Positions 23,647 through 33,200 of a stretch of DNA of 64,000 nucleotides are shown here, piece after piece. A program made the translations under genes and the position numbers. The stretch's first letter is position 1, and every line of letters begins with the position of its first letter. Below the pieces are notes generated by a model. That model worked only from the letters and a program-made list of their open reading frames with translations. It was not told where the DNA came from and searched no databases. This DNA is from Pedobacter soli (GTDB taxonomy: Bacteria > Bacteroidota > Bacteroidia > Sphingobacteriales > Sphingobacteriaceae), in the NCBI RefSeq assembly GCF_900101435.1, contig NZ_FMZH01000004.1:250615-314614 (forward strand), in the 5' to 3' direction.

Positions 23647-23835
23647 TTAGTTTTCGTTAGTGGCGGCAACAAGACTAAAATCATAACGTACGCGCTCGTA
23701 TTCAGATGCCTGGGCGCGAAGGATTCTGATCTCTGACATTTCTTCGCAGCTAATGCGTTGACTGCCTTTATTCATCAGCATATTAATCCTTAAAAGAACC
23801 TTACGATATTGCTCTACTGTAGTGATTGCGTCCAT
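23647..23835 (-). CDS. Small helical protein resembling a HigA-type N-terminal segment
   Basis: A 62-residue soluble helical protein. The sequence T-T-V-E-Q-Y-R-K-V-L-L-R-I-N-M-L-M-N followed by an E-E-M-S-E-I-R-I-L-R-A-Q-A-S-E-Y-E stretch resembles the helical N-terminal part of HigA antitoxins, but no HTH follows and no toxin gene is adjacent. It may be an orphan remnant or a free-standing small protein. The resemblance is by eye only. Confidence 0.45.
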   Translation of the reverse strand: MDAITTVEQYRKVLLRINMLMNKGSQRISCEEMSEIRILRAQASEYERVRYDFSLVAATNEN

Positions 23836-23998
23836 AATGATAGATTTAAAAGCTAAGGTAAGCTGCGGCGAATTACCAAAAACAAATAATTTATAAACAG
23901 GCTGTGGAAAAGATTGAGGAGGCTGATTATGACCTGTTTATTTTTTCAGCTACACAAAGGATTAATAAATTAACTTTGATATATCCGGGATCTATATT

Positions 23999-24715
23999 TT
24001 AATGCGCTTTAATAAATTTCTCCAGTTCTTCGCGAAAGTTACGGCCTATGGGTACCTGATGACCATTTAAAAAAATACTGTTTCGATCGAGTTGCTGAAC
24101 TTTTTGGAGGTTAATGATAAAAGATTTATGCACACGTAAAAAACGATCGGCCGGAAAAAGGTCTTGCATAGCTTTGATTGATCCTTTAAGCAGGATCTTT
24201 TTTGCCGGCGTATGAATGATGGCATAATCTTTCAAACCCTGAATATGGCTTACTTCGCTGAATTGGAGTTTGATGCGTTGCACCCCGCTTTTAACGAAAA
24301 TAAAATCGTCGATATTGGCCTGGTTTTCTTCCAGATGGCTGTGTTCTTTAAGCGCCAGAAGCTCCCTGGCTTTGGTTATGGCTTGTTCAAAGCGGTTAAA
24401 GGCAATGGGTTTCAGTAAAAAATCGATCACACCCAATTCATAGCCTTCAAATGCATAGTTGCGGTAAGCGGTGGTAAAAATGGTCAATGGTGGTTCAGCT
24501 AATCGTTTCAGAAACTCAATTCCACTCATTTCGGGCATTTCTATATCCAGGAGCAAAAGCTGGGTTCTGCTATCTTTTAATCCGGCTAAAGCAGCCATCG
24601 CATTGGGGAAAAGCAAAATTTGTCCTATGCCAGATAGCCTTTTTAAATAACCTTCCAATACCTCCCGGGCTAATGGTTCATCGTCAATTACAGCAACATT
24701 TAACAGCGTTTCCAT
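23999..24715 (-). CDS. LytTR family response regulator
   Basis: A 238-residue regulator with an N-terminal receiver domain (about 5-120: acidic D-D-E near 11-13, phospho-acceptor D in L-L-L-D-I-E-M-P, and L-L-K-P-I with the conserved Lys) and a C-terminal LytTR DNA-binding domain (about 135-235: F-L-R-V-H-K-S-F-I-I-N-L and P-I-G-R-N-F-R). It overlaps the kinase gene by one base (TAATG), so the two are translationally coupled. It likely regulates nearby genes, the best candidate being the divergent secreted-protein gene at 25912. Confidence 0.95.
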   Translation of the reverse strand: METLLNVAVIDDEPLAREVLEGYLKRLSGIGQILLFPNAMAALAGLKDSRTQLLLLDIEMPEMSGIEFLKRLAEPPLTIFTTAYRNYAFEGYELGVIDFLLKPIAFNRFEQAITKARELLALKEHSHLEENQANIDDFIFVKSGVQRIKLQFSEVSHIQGLKDYAIIHTPAKKILLKGSIKAMQDLFPADRFLRVHKSFIINLQKVQQLDRNSIFLNGHQVPIGRNFREELEKFIKAH

Positions 24716-25743
24716 TACAATTCAATTATTAATAGCGCACTAAAACGGCCTGGCTCGTCCTTTAGTTGTAAATCATGTTTGCCCCGATATAGCAATGCGA
24801 GGCGTTTGCGTAGGTTGCTCAGCCCAATGCCACCTTTTAAAGGTTCTGCCGGCGCAAGCGGCCTGGTGTTTTCTACCTTTACAGTTAAAACACCATCATT
24901 AAAGGCTATATCAATATTTAGCTCACTATTAGCTGTTTGTCTGCTCAATCCGTGTTTAAAAGCGTTTTCTACCAAAGGTAATAAGAGGAGTGGAGCAATG
25001 GTTAATCCCGATGGCACGTTGGCAATATTAAATGTTATCACCGCTTCATTGCCAAAACGCAAGCGTTCCAATGCTACATAATTTTGCAAATATTCCAGTT
25101 CTTTGTCCAGCAGAACTTTATCATCATTGCTATCGTACAGCATGTATTCCATCATCGATGATAGCTTCAGTACCACATCTGGCGCCTGTTCCGATTTTTT
25201 AAGGGTGAGGGCGTAAAGATTATTGAGGATATTGAACAGGAAATGCGGGTTTACCTGGGCCCGTAAGAAATCTACTTCGGCGTTAAGTTTTTCAACCGTA
25301 ATGCGTTGGATCAATAACTGCTGACTATACCAATCAATACTCAGTTTAAGCGAAAGCATAAGCCCCAGATACCATAAAGTACTGAAAAAATTGTAGTAGA
25401 GCGATTCGTACATGTTGCTTCGGTAAAGCGGGCCAACAATATAGCCGTATAAATACCAATCGTACAGGCTTTGGATAACGAGGTAGGCCATAACCGAAAG
25501 TAAAATGGAGGCTGCATAGGAACCATATCTCTTTTTTATGAGATATTTCGGTAAAAAAATGTGTAAATTAAGGTAAGCAATCACCATCAGTAAGATTACC
25601 CGAACACTTACACAGGCCAAAAAGTAGGGCATGTTGGCTTTATAGAGCAGATATTTTTTCTCGTAAAGAAAAAAGCCGGTTACCAATATCCAGTAAGCGG
25701 TGTAAATCAGTGTTTTTTTGTTGAAAAATCTGCTCATGGTCAA
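24715..25743 (-). CDS. LytS-type sensor histidine kinase
   Basis: A 342-residue membrane kinase with four N-terminal transmembrane segments (to about residue 140), then the His_kinase domain with the phospho-acceptor in L-R-A-Q-V-N-P-H-F-L-F-N-I-L-N-N, and an HATPase with P-L-V-E-N-A-F-K-H-G and G-G-I-G-L-S-N-L-R-K-R-L. It has no large extracellular sensor, so it senses within the membrane. It forms a pair with the LytTR regulator downstream. The start may be M1 or M3. Confidence 0.95.
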   Translation of the reverse strand: MTMSRFFNKKTLIYTAYWILVTGFFLYEKKYLLYKANMPYFLACVSVRVILLMVIAYLNLHIFLPKYLIKKRYGSYAASILLSVMAYLVIQSLYDWYLYGYIVGPLYRSNMYESLYYNFFSTLWYLGLMLSLKLSIDWYSQQLLIQRITVEKLNAEVDFLRAQVNPHFLFNILNNLYALTLKKSEQAPDVVLKLSSMMEYMLYDSNDDKVLLDKELEYLQNYVALERLRFGNEAVITFNIANVPSGLTIAPLLLLPLVENAFKHGLSRQTANSELNIDIAFNDGVLTVKVENTRPLAPAEPLKGGIGLSNLRKRLALLYRGKHDLQLKDEPGRFSALLIIEL

Positions 25744-25911
25744 AGGAACTTAAAAAGGCCGGGCCAACAAAGAAATGTCGACAAACGACATAAATAATAG
25801 AGGAAGATACGCATAAAAATACGCTTGTCGATTAGATTGGTTGTTACTCTACTATTTTTTAGCTGTATTTGCTGAAGCGCTAACTTGGTACTAAATCAAA
25901 AAATAAACAAT

Positions 25912-26340
25912 ATGAAAAAGTTATTAGTTTGTGCTTTCCTGGTTGTAACACTGGGAAGTTTAAGTTTTACCACCAGGTTTGGACTTGATGGTTATGAGAT
26001 TTTTCTCAATAACAAATCGGTGCTGAAACAGTACATTAACCAACCACTAAATTTAAGGGTATTGAATTTAGATCAGGCCAAAGAAAGTGATCAGTTGCGC
26101 ATTGTTTATAAACATTGCCGCCTGGATAACGGCACGGGCACTGGTCGTGGGCTGGCACTTAAAGATCAAAGCGGGACTACTTTGCACCAATGGAGCTTTA
26201 GCAATGAAGGCCAGATGACCATTTTGGTGAAAGAATTGCGCCTGGCCGAAAAGAAAAGTGGTAAAAACAAACTCAGCCTGTATTATACTGCGCGTGAACT
26301 CGAAAAAGGAGAGATGCTGGCCATGATTAGCCTGAAATAA
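25912..26340 (+). CDS. Small secreted/periplasmic protein of unknown function
   Basis: A 142-residue protein with a signal peptide (M-K-K-L-L-V-C-A-F-L-V-V-T-L then S-L-S-F). The mature part is a probable beta-sandwich with no recognised domain; it contains G-Y-E-I-F-L-N-N-K-S-V-L and L-Y-Y-T-A-R-E-L-E. The open frame extends to 25885 but those 9 residues precede the signal peptide and are discarded. It is transcribed divergently from the LytS/LytTR pair, an arrangement that suggests it is their target. Confidence 0.8.
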   Translation: MKKLLVCAFLVVTLGSLSFTTRFGLDGYEIFLNNKSVLKQYINQPLNLRVLNLDQAKESDQLRIVYKHCRLDNGTGTGRGLALKDQSGTTLHQWSFSNEGQMTILVKELRLAEKKSGKNKLSLYYTARELEKGEMLAMISLK

Positions 26341-26447
26341 AAAATATCGGGTAACAGCTTATGTATAAGTATGCACATTGCCTCTACAAACAGCTGTATA
26401 AAGTTGTGTTTGTTTATACATTATGAGTCACAATGTAACTACAAACG

Positions 26448-26477
26448 TTTGAAATCAGCAAAGAGCCACTATCTTTG
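26448..26477 (+). promoter_or_regulatory. Full Bacteroidota promoter (TTTG - 18 bp - TATCTTTG)
   Basis: TTTG at 26448-26451, an 18-bp spacer and TATCTTTG at 26470-26477 match both the -33 and -7 consensus. No protein gene starts downstream on this strand; the transcript would run into the terminator at 26518. Confidence 0.75.
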
Positions 26478-26482
26478 AAACA

Positions 26483-26549
26483 CAATCGCCTCACTCGATT
26501 GAAACAAATTTTGTCTGCTCCAGTGAATTTTCACTGGAGTGGTTTTTTT
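26483..26549 (+). ncRNA. Candidate ~67-nt small RNA
   Basis: It begins about 6 bases after a perfect -7 element. The first hairpin, CAATCG (26483-26488) with CGATTG (26496-26501) and loop CCTCACT, is followed by a short AAACAAATTTTG linker and the terminator hairpin. It has no ORF. It lies between the secreted-protein gene (+) and the retropepsin-like gene (-). The loop CCUCACU would be the natural pairing region. The elements are seen; expression is inferred. Confidence 0.6.
26518..26549 (+). terminator. Strong terminator of the small RNA
   Basis: CTCCAGTGAA (26518-26527) pairs with TTCACTGGAG (26530-26539), effectively an 8-bp stem with a 6-nt loop, followed by TGG and TTTTTTT. Confidence 0.85.
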
Positions 26550-26568
26550 ATGGCTGGTTGATCACCGC

Positions 26569-27498
26569 TTAACTTGCCGGATAAGGCAAGTTGAAAAGGC
26601 CATTGGGCTTAAGGTACACCACCTTGCGATCGGCACTGATTACGATATTGAATCGTTTAAGTAGCTCACCACCAATAATGCTCATCTTTTGACGACCAAT
26701 TGCACCTTTAAAAAAGCCAGCCGGAACTTCATTCAGTTTGTTTTCGCCCATTATCAAAGCAGGTAATACCGCCCTTTTTACGGTAAGCACGTTTCCGAAA
26801 GAATCTTTGAGGTTTTTTTCGCTAACGATTTTAAGTTTTTGATCCAGTTGATTGTTATTGGTAAAGGTGTCATCAAAAAGCACAGCTCCTGCATATCCCG
26901 AATGGATTAGAAAGGGTAGGCTAAGTTGTTCGGTGCCAATTTCACAGCCGGCATTAATGAATAACATATCGTCTTTATATTCAGCTTCGAGTTTGGTATA
27001 AGCTTTTGCTTTTGCAGGTAAATCGTTGCTGATGGTCATGATTTTCTTGTCAAAATCAATATCGATAAACTGACCTTCAAAAAGTTCAGGGCCAAATTTG
27101 CCACCCGTTCCCGGACCGGAATTCAGGTTTTCCCATAGCGGAATATGATCCCACTTCTTTTTTCCGATTTGAAGCAGATTGTTTTTACTGTAACGTGAAC
27201 TGTTTTCGCCACCGCCCCAGCTTTTTACTGTATCGGCACCTTCAAAACGCGGGCTTTTCATCTTCGAAATGGCTTCAGTAGTGAGTGTTAACGAATTTGC
27301 TGCCGTATGGAACATGAGCGAAACGGTATCCTGACCGTTAATAAGCGCACGAATGGCAATATTATTCTGGCTGGTTAATTTGAATGGAATGCTATAGGTT
27401 TTGGCTGAAGATTGTGCAATGACCTGATTGTTGTAAATAACCCAAATACATAAGGTTAAGAGGAGTTGTAAGGCATTTTTACTGATTAGCGTTTTCAT
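26569..27498 (-). CDS. Retropepsin-like protein with both catalytic Asp replaced by His
   Basis: A 309-residue exported protein (signal peptide to about A29). It has the two-lobed layout of the aspartyl-protease-like family of Bacteroidota. The first active-site strand reads L-M-F-H-T-A-A-N-S-L (H64 where F-D-T-G-A is expected), and the second L-I-H-S-G-Y-A-G-A-V (H199 where L-D-T-G is expected). The late I-I-G-G-E-L-L-K-R-F-N-I-V-I-S strand and the V-V-Y-L-K-P end are family-typical. Loss of both aspartates implies a binding or structural protein, or a metal site, not a protease. Confidence 0.75.
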   Translation of the reverse strand: MKTLISKNALQLLLTLCIWVIYNNQVIAQSSAKTYSIPFKLTSQNNIAIRALINGQDTVSLMFHTAANSLTLTTEAISKMKSPRFEGADTVKSWGGGENSSRYSKNNLLQIGKKKWDHIPLWENLNSGPGTGGKFGPELFEGQFIDIDFDKKIMTISNDLPAKAKAYTKLEAEYKDDMLFINAGCEIGTEQLSLPFLIHSGYAGAVLFDDTFTNNNQLDQKLKIVSEKNLKDSFGNVLTVKRAVLPALIMGENKLNEVPAGFFKGAIGRQKMSIIGGELLKRFNIVISADRKVVYLKPNGLFNLPYPAS

Positions 27499-27546
27499 TT
27501 GGCTAATGTAATCATTTCAGCTTTATAGTTTAAAAACCTGAAAAAC

Positions 27547-27592
27547 AAAGAGGCTGTTTCATAAATGTCATATTTAAGAAACAGCCTCTTTT
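27547..27592 (-). terminator. Terminator of the SusC-SusD-phosphatase operon
   Basis: AAAGAGGCTGTTTC (27547-27560) pairs with GAAACAGCCTCTTT (27578-27591) around a 17-nt loop. On the minus strand it is followed by GTTTTT, 21 bases after the phosphatase stop. Confidence 0.85.
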
Positions 27593-27612
27593 AAAAGTCT
27601 GAATAAATTAGC

Positions 27613-28452
27613 TTATTTCAATGTCACTTCTGCTAAAACCGGAAAATGATCTGAAGGGAATTTACCATAGTACGTATCTGTTAAAATGCCCCATTTGCTG
27701 GCGCTGAACTGATTACTCATAAAAATATGGTCGATAACCGATGTGCCGCGTGGGATTCTAAAACCGTTGGATGATGAATTATTGGCGTAAGGGAATTTAA
27801 CCTTGCTGTGCACATCAACCAGTTGATTAGAAGTAGCTATAGTTTTATACCATTCGCTATCTCTGCCACCGTTAAAATCGCCGGTTAGCAAAACCGGTTT
27901 ATTGCCGGCAATTTCACTTATCTTTTTCAAAATCAGCTTACTGCTTTCGCGACGGGCAATTACGCCCTGGTGGTCATAGTGTACGTTGAAAGCATAGAAT
28001 TGTTTTTTCGTTTTTACATCTTCGAGATAGACCCAGCTACAAATGCGGTTACAACAGGTTACATCCCAGCCTTTACCAGGTACATCTGGTGTTTCTGAAA
28101 GCCAGAAATCGCCACTTTTTAATAGTTTGAACCTGTCTTTTTTGTAATAAATGGCTGAGTGTTCTCCGGCATCTTTTCCATCATCGCGACCTTTACCATA
28201 GCGCGCGTATTCGGGCAAAGCAGCACTCATATCGTCGAGCTGGTTTTTTAAACCTTCCTGTATGCCCAATATATCAAAGCCGTGGAAACGGATTAAGTTG
28301 GAAACAATGGGGGCACGGTCTACCCAAAGGTTACCCGAATCGCGTGGATTATCGTAACGGATATTAAAAGTGCCAATGGTTATTTGTTGTGCTTTAAGCC
28401 CCATTGATACTAAAGAAAACATGGTGGCCAGAAGCCAGATTTTAATTTTCAT
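27613..28452 (-). CDS. Secreted endonuclease/exonuclease/phosphatase family protein
   Basis: A 279-residue EEP-fold enzyme with a signal peptide (about 1-21). The metal and phosphate site is complete: F-N-I-R-Y-D-N near 29-35, G-I-Q-E-G with the metal-ligand Glu near 60-64, the Y-D-H-Q-G segment near 157-161, L-L-T-G-D-F-N-G-G near 187-195, and the terminal S-D-H-F-P-V with the general-base His. It cleaves a phosphoester: nucleic acid, nucleotide, inositol phosphate or a phospholipid head group. As the last gene of a SusC/SusD operon it should process what that pair binds or imports. Confidence 0.92.
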   Translation of the reverse strand: MKIKIWLLATMFSLVSMGLKAQQITIGTFNIRYDNPRDSGNLWVDRAPIVSNLIRFHGFDILGIQEGLKNQLDDMSAALPEYARYGKGRDDGKDAGEHSAIYYKKDRFKLLKSGDFWLSETPDVPGKGWDVTCCNRICSWVYLEDVKTKKQFYAFNVHYDHQGVIARRESSKLILKKISEIAGNKPVLLTGDFNGGRDSEWYKTIATSNQLVDVHSKVKFPYANNSSSNGFRIPRGTSVIDHIFMSNQFSASKWGILTDTYYGKFPSDHFPVLAEVTLK

Positions 28453-28479
28453 CTGTATTTTATTTAAGATTAAACTTGT

Positions 28480-30255
28480 TTATTCCCAGCCTTTGTTTTG
28501 TTTAAGATTAGGGTTTTTTTGGATATCTGCTAAAGGAATAGGGTAGTAGTAATTACGCTCGTTCCACTTACGCGGGATCTCTTTCATCCAGGTTAACTCA
28601 CCCGAATTATCATTTTTTAGTAACTGAGAGTTAACGGCTGCACCAATGTTAGCCGAAACATCAACATAAGTTACACCGGCAACCGGCGAAGGACGTGTGC
28701 CCTGATAAAAAGCTACATCCAGAATGCCATCTTCATTCAAATCCATAGGCGTATTTAAAGTGGGCACGTAAAAACCATTCCATTCCTGCTCCATTAAAGG
28801 CCCGCGTTTCCAGCGCAACAGATCGGCAAAACGTAAACCTTCCAAACTAAGTTCAATACCACGTTCTCTTCTGATTTCGAGCAAAGTTGCATCCGATATA
28901 CCCGGGAAATAGTTGGTTACCAGATAAGGGTCGGCAGTAAGGGGTTTAGTGCTTAAGCCACCTGTAATACCTGCCCTGGCCCTTAATGCACCGATGGTGA
29001 GGGCCCAGTCTGCATCGCTCAAGGTGCCCAGTTCGGCTTTTGCTTCGGCATAGTTGAGTAATACTTCTGCATAACGGAATAAAGAAATGGCATTGGTATT
29101 TAAAGCTCCTGCATCAAAATAGGTATCATCCAAGGTCCATTTAATAGGTTGATAACCGGTAAAGGTATAAGAAAAAACGGGTGGGGCAGGTACTTGCTGA
29201 CCACTGGTAATGCGTTTATAATCGCCCAAACGGATGGTTTGTTTCAACCTCAGATCCCTGTTTTTAACTTCATCTTTAAATAACATGGTTTTATAAGCCG
29301 GATCATTGGTGTAAGGCGTTCCGTCAAGCTTTAAATAAGTATTAATAAAGGTACGGGTAAAACTTGCTTTTGCACCGTAAGTGCCACTGGTCCACCACCA
29401 GTTGGCTTCGTTCAATACGCCAAGATTGATATCGGCCACTGCAGCCTGTAATACTTCGTTTGCCATTGGGGTATTACTGGTAAACACCTGGCGATAAGAA
29501 ACACCAGGACCACCGGCTGTATTTAGTGAGTAACCTCCTTTTTTAATAATTTCATCAGCAGCAGAAGCAGCATCTTCCAGCCATTTGCCGGCAGTTGATG
29601 CAAGGTTTAAATCGGTGTGGTATTTACGGAAAGTACCTTCAAAAAGACATAACCTCGATTTAAAAGCATAAGCTACCCATTTGGTAATGGTGGTGCGGCT
29701 GGCGTCGTTAGTAGAACTAATGTTTGCACAGGCAAAATTAATGTCGGCCAGTACCGAATCCATAACCAGTTCGCGTTTGTCTCTGCCAGCGTTTAGCGCC
29801 GGGTCATCGATATTTAATGGTTTTCCGATCCAGGGCACATCTCCAAAACGTTTCACCTTTTCCATATAGAAGTAAGCCCTGAAATAACGGGCAATACCCA
29901 GGTAATTGTTACGCGTTGCTGCCGGAACAGCCGGATTCGTACAATTTTCTATAAAATAATTGATATTTCTAAGGTCTCTCCAGCTCCAGCCAGAGCTGTT
30001 ATTAGCCGCAAAGCCGCCTTCGCGGATAAAATCCGGAACAGATTTTACGGCAAGGTAATCAGACATGGCATCCTGACTGGTTGAATTCTTTGGCAGAAAA
30101 TCCATGCCGTAAAATGAATTGGTGTAGAGTTTTAACCCGTTTTCGGTACCAAAAACCGCATCTTTTGTTGCGCTCGATTGAGGCTTTTGATCGAGTTTTT
30201 TACAGGCTGCCAAAGCCAGGCAAGCCAGTAAGATATAGATATAATGTTTTTTCAT
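28480..30255 (-). CDS. SusD/RagB family lipoprotein
   Basis: A 591-residue SusD-like lipoprotein with lipobox L-A-A-C (Cys18) followed by K-K. Family marks are Y-L-G-I-A-R-Y-F-R-A-Y-F-Y-M near 120, L-F-R-Y-A-E-V-L-L-N-Y-A-E-A-K-A-E, and R-R-E-R-G-I-E-L-S-L-E-G-L-R-F-A-D-L-L-R. It lies 18 bp after the SusC gene and 27 bp before the phosphatase. Its ligand is unknown; the neighbour suggests a phosphorylated compound. Confidence 0.96.
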   Translation of the reverse strand: MKKHYIYILLACLALAACKKLDQKPQSSATKDAVFGTENGLKLYTNSFYGMDFLPKNSTSQDAMSDYLAVKSVPDFIREGGFAANNSSGWSWRDLRNINYFIENCTNPAVPAATRNNYLGIARYFRAYFYMEKVKRFGDVPWIGKPLNIDDPALNAGRDKRELVMDSVLADINFACANISSTNDASRTTITKWVAYAFKSRLCLFEGTFRKYHTDLNLASTAGKWLEDAASAADEIIKKGGYSLNTAGGPGVSYRQVFTSNTPMANEVLQAAVADINLGVLNEANWWWTSGTYGAKASFTRTFINTYLKLDGTPYTNDPAYKTMLFKDEVKNRDLRLKQTIRLGDYKRITSGQQVPAPPVFSYTFTGYQPIKWTLDDTYFDAGALNTNAISLFRYAEVLLNYAEAKAELGTLSDADWALTIGALRARAGITGGLSTKPLTADPYLVTNYFPGISDATLLEIRRERGIELSLEGLRFADLLRWKRGPLMEQEWNGFYVPTLNTPMDLNEDGILDVAFYQGTRPSPVAGVTYVDVSANIGAAVNSQLLKNDNSGELTWMKEIPRKWNERNYYYPIPLADIQKNPNLKQNKGWE

Positions 30256-30273
30256 CTTCTTTTATTCAGCTAA

Positions 30274-33200
30274 TTATAATCCAATGTTCAATCCCAAAGA
30301 GTAGCTCTTCATTAAAGGATAATTGTACCCATCTCCGTTTGTACTGCCGGCATTTAAATCCTGATCAGATGGCACAGCATTTTCCACATCGATAGTATGT
30401 TTAACTATTTTATACATTGGCGAATAGGTAAACAGGTTCTCTCCTGAGAAGAAAATTTTGGCACTGCGCACCCCAATACGGTTTATCCATTTGCCGGGAA
30501 GGGAGTAACCAACCTGCAGGTTTTTCATGCGGAGGTAGGCCACATTTTGCAGATAACGGGTTTGCGCCACACCCAATGTACGGTTGGTATTGCTTGATGC
30601 AGCCCGCGACATGGTTCTCGGGAAATAGGCATCAGTGTTATCCGGTGTCCACATGTTACCCAAATGGAAGGTTGGAATATTGTTGTATGGCCTGTTGTAC
30701 TGGCCCCAGAACATTTCTGTTTCGGTGCTTGGGTACCATTGTTGCTTACCAACACCCTGGAAGAAAACAGAGAATGAAAAATTATGCCAGTCGGCACCAA
30801 GGCTTACCCCATAAAGGTATCTTGGAGCTGAATTACCTATAATTCTGCGGTCTCCTGATTTGCCTACTTTATTTTCGCCTACATTGATAAAACCATCACC
30901 GTTAAGGTCTTTTAGTTTAATGTCGCCTGGGAACCATTTGCCGGTAGGTGAGGCCCTCATTTGCGGATCTTGCTTGGCATGCGAAGCGATGTCTGCATCA
31001 TCAATAAAAAATCCTTCGGTTTCATAACCCCAGATCTCGCCAAGGGTTTGACCTTCGTAATAATCGCTCAGTAATTTATCCGGATTATTGTATTTATCTA
31101 TTTTCGTTTTGCTATCCGACAAGGTTAACCTTACGTTGTAATTGAAAGGTTTTTCTTTCCCGATTTTATCGTTCCAGGTTAACGAAAGTTCCCAGCCACG
31201 GGTGGTTAGGTTGGCATAGTTTCCTTTAGGTACATCTGCACCAAATACAGCAGGAGGCGTAAGCCCGAAAGTAAACATATCAGTTGTTTTACGGATATAA
31301 GCATCGCCTGTAAAACTTAATCTGCCCGAAAGCATGGTTAAATCGAGACCAAAGTTGGTTGTGGTCGAAGTTTCCCAGGTTAAACCATCAGGAAGTACAT
31401 TCGGGATACGCGTGGTTTGTGGCCTTACACCATTTAAAATAACACCCGACTGGCTGATATTGAAGATTTCCTGAAAAGCATAGGAAGCGATGTTCCCGTT
31501 TCCAAGTGAGCCATAAGAAGCCCTTAATTTTAAATCAGAGATTAACCTGTCAGAAACACCCCAGAAAGGTTCCTTGTTAATTCTCCAACCGGCCGAAACA
31601 GAAGGGAAGAAACCATAACGCTGATCGGCAGGGAATTTAGAAGAACCATCGTAACGTGCATTAACCTCTAAAAGGTAACGGTCTTTAAAAGCATAATTTA
31701 ATCGTGAGAAACCACCCAGAATAGCCCATTGCTCATAACCTCCACCTGTAGTAATGGATTGGCCAAGTGCCAGGTTTAAATCGGTTGCATCCTCAAAAAT
31801 AATTCCGTTGCGTTGCACTGCAATGCGGTTATAGGTAGATTGCTCGTAATTGTAACCGGCCATCGCTTTGAGGTAATGATCGGTTCCAAACCGGTTTTCG
31901 TATTCGGCATAAATATTGGTAGCCAGGTACTGGGTTTCGCGCTGATCGAACAAAAGATCGTTGGTTGTGGTACCCACAAATGCCGTAACGCCCTTTGTAT
32001 TGCTGTATGGCACCTGAACCCTTTTCTGCTCAACGTTATTATTGGTGTTGCGGAAGGTAAAATCAGCATTTACCCTAAACTTGTTGTTAAAGAAATTGGT
32101 TTTTAACCCGGTTATATTTCTAAAAACCTGCCGACGGGTATCGATACCGTTTTTGCCGTAAATAAAATCACCTACTGTGTAGGCTGCAGCAAAAGTTAAT
32201 GAACCATCAGGGTTAAAAATGGGCATAGTAGGTTTACCTTCATCGGCAATATTCCGCCAGATACCACCGCCTTCACCCACGTTGATCGGATTGTGGTAGT
32301 TCATTACCGAGTAATCGGCATTATTCTCGATGCTTAACCACGGGAAAACCTGAACCGAACCCCTGGCGCGGATGTTTTTCATGTCGTAATCGTCGCTGTT
32401 GTACTTAAATAAACCATCTTGGTTAAGGAAACGCCCTGATACCAGGAAAGATGCTTTATCGCTGCCACCACTTACCGAAAGGTTATTTTCTGTAGCTGCT
32501 GTATTTTTCTTGTACAGTTCGCCATAGTAATCGGTACTTCCATAATAAGTGTACTCACCAGTCGTTGGGTTTACCTCTATCTGGTTGTATGGCTGACCTG
32601 ATTCTGATCTTTTCTTGAATTCATCGAGATAAGCCTGCGAAAATTTCTGTGTTTTATTGGCATTCTGCGGAAAAGCACCATCCCCGTTTACAAAAGCCTC
32701 TGCAAACATTTTGGCCCAGGTATACCCGTCGGTTACAAAATCAGGAACCTGTAATGGGCTTTTAATGGCGTAATTGGTTGAGTAAGCTACGCTGGTACGG
32801 CCTTTTTCGGCTTTTTTAGTCGTAATAAGCACCACGCCAAATACCCCTCTGGCACCATAAATAGCTGCTGATGCGGCATCTTTAAGGATCGAAACACTTT
32901 CCACATCATTGGGGTTAAGCAAGCTTGGATCGCCCTCAAAACCGTCAATCAGGATTAATGCGCTACCGCCCTGGCCAATAGAAGTAGTACCACGAATGTT
33001 AAAACTTGGCGATTGCGTAGGCTTTCCATCCATCATTTTCAAATTCAGGTTGGGTAATAAGCCTTGCAGTCCTTGCGTAAGATTGGTAATTGGCCTGTTT
33101 TCGAGTTTTTTTGCATTGATTTGGTCTACAGCACCGGTTGCGTTTTCCCTTTTTTGGGTACCGTAACCTACCACAAGCACCTCATTCAAACTTCCCGATT

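Noticed and set aside
23647-23835. Toxin-antitoxin pair
   Set aside because: Only one small ORF is present and no toxin fold lies adjacent; the same holds for the HTH gene at 47541.
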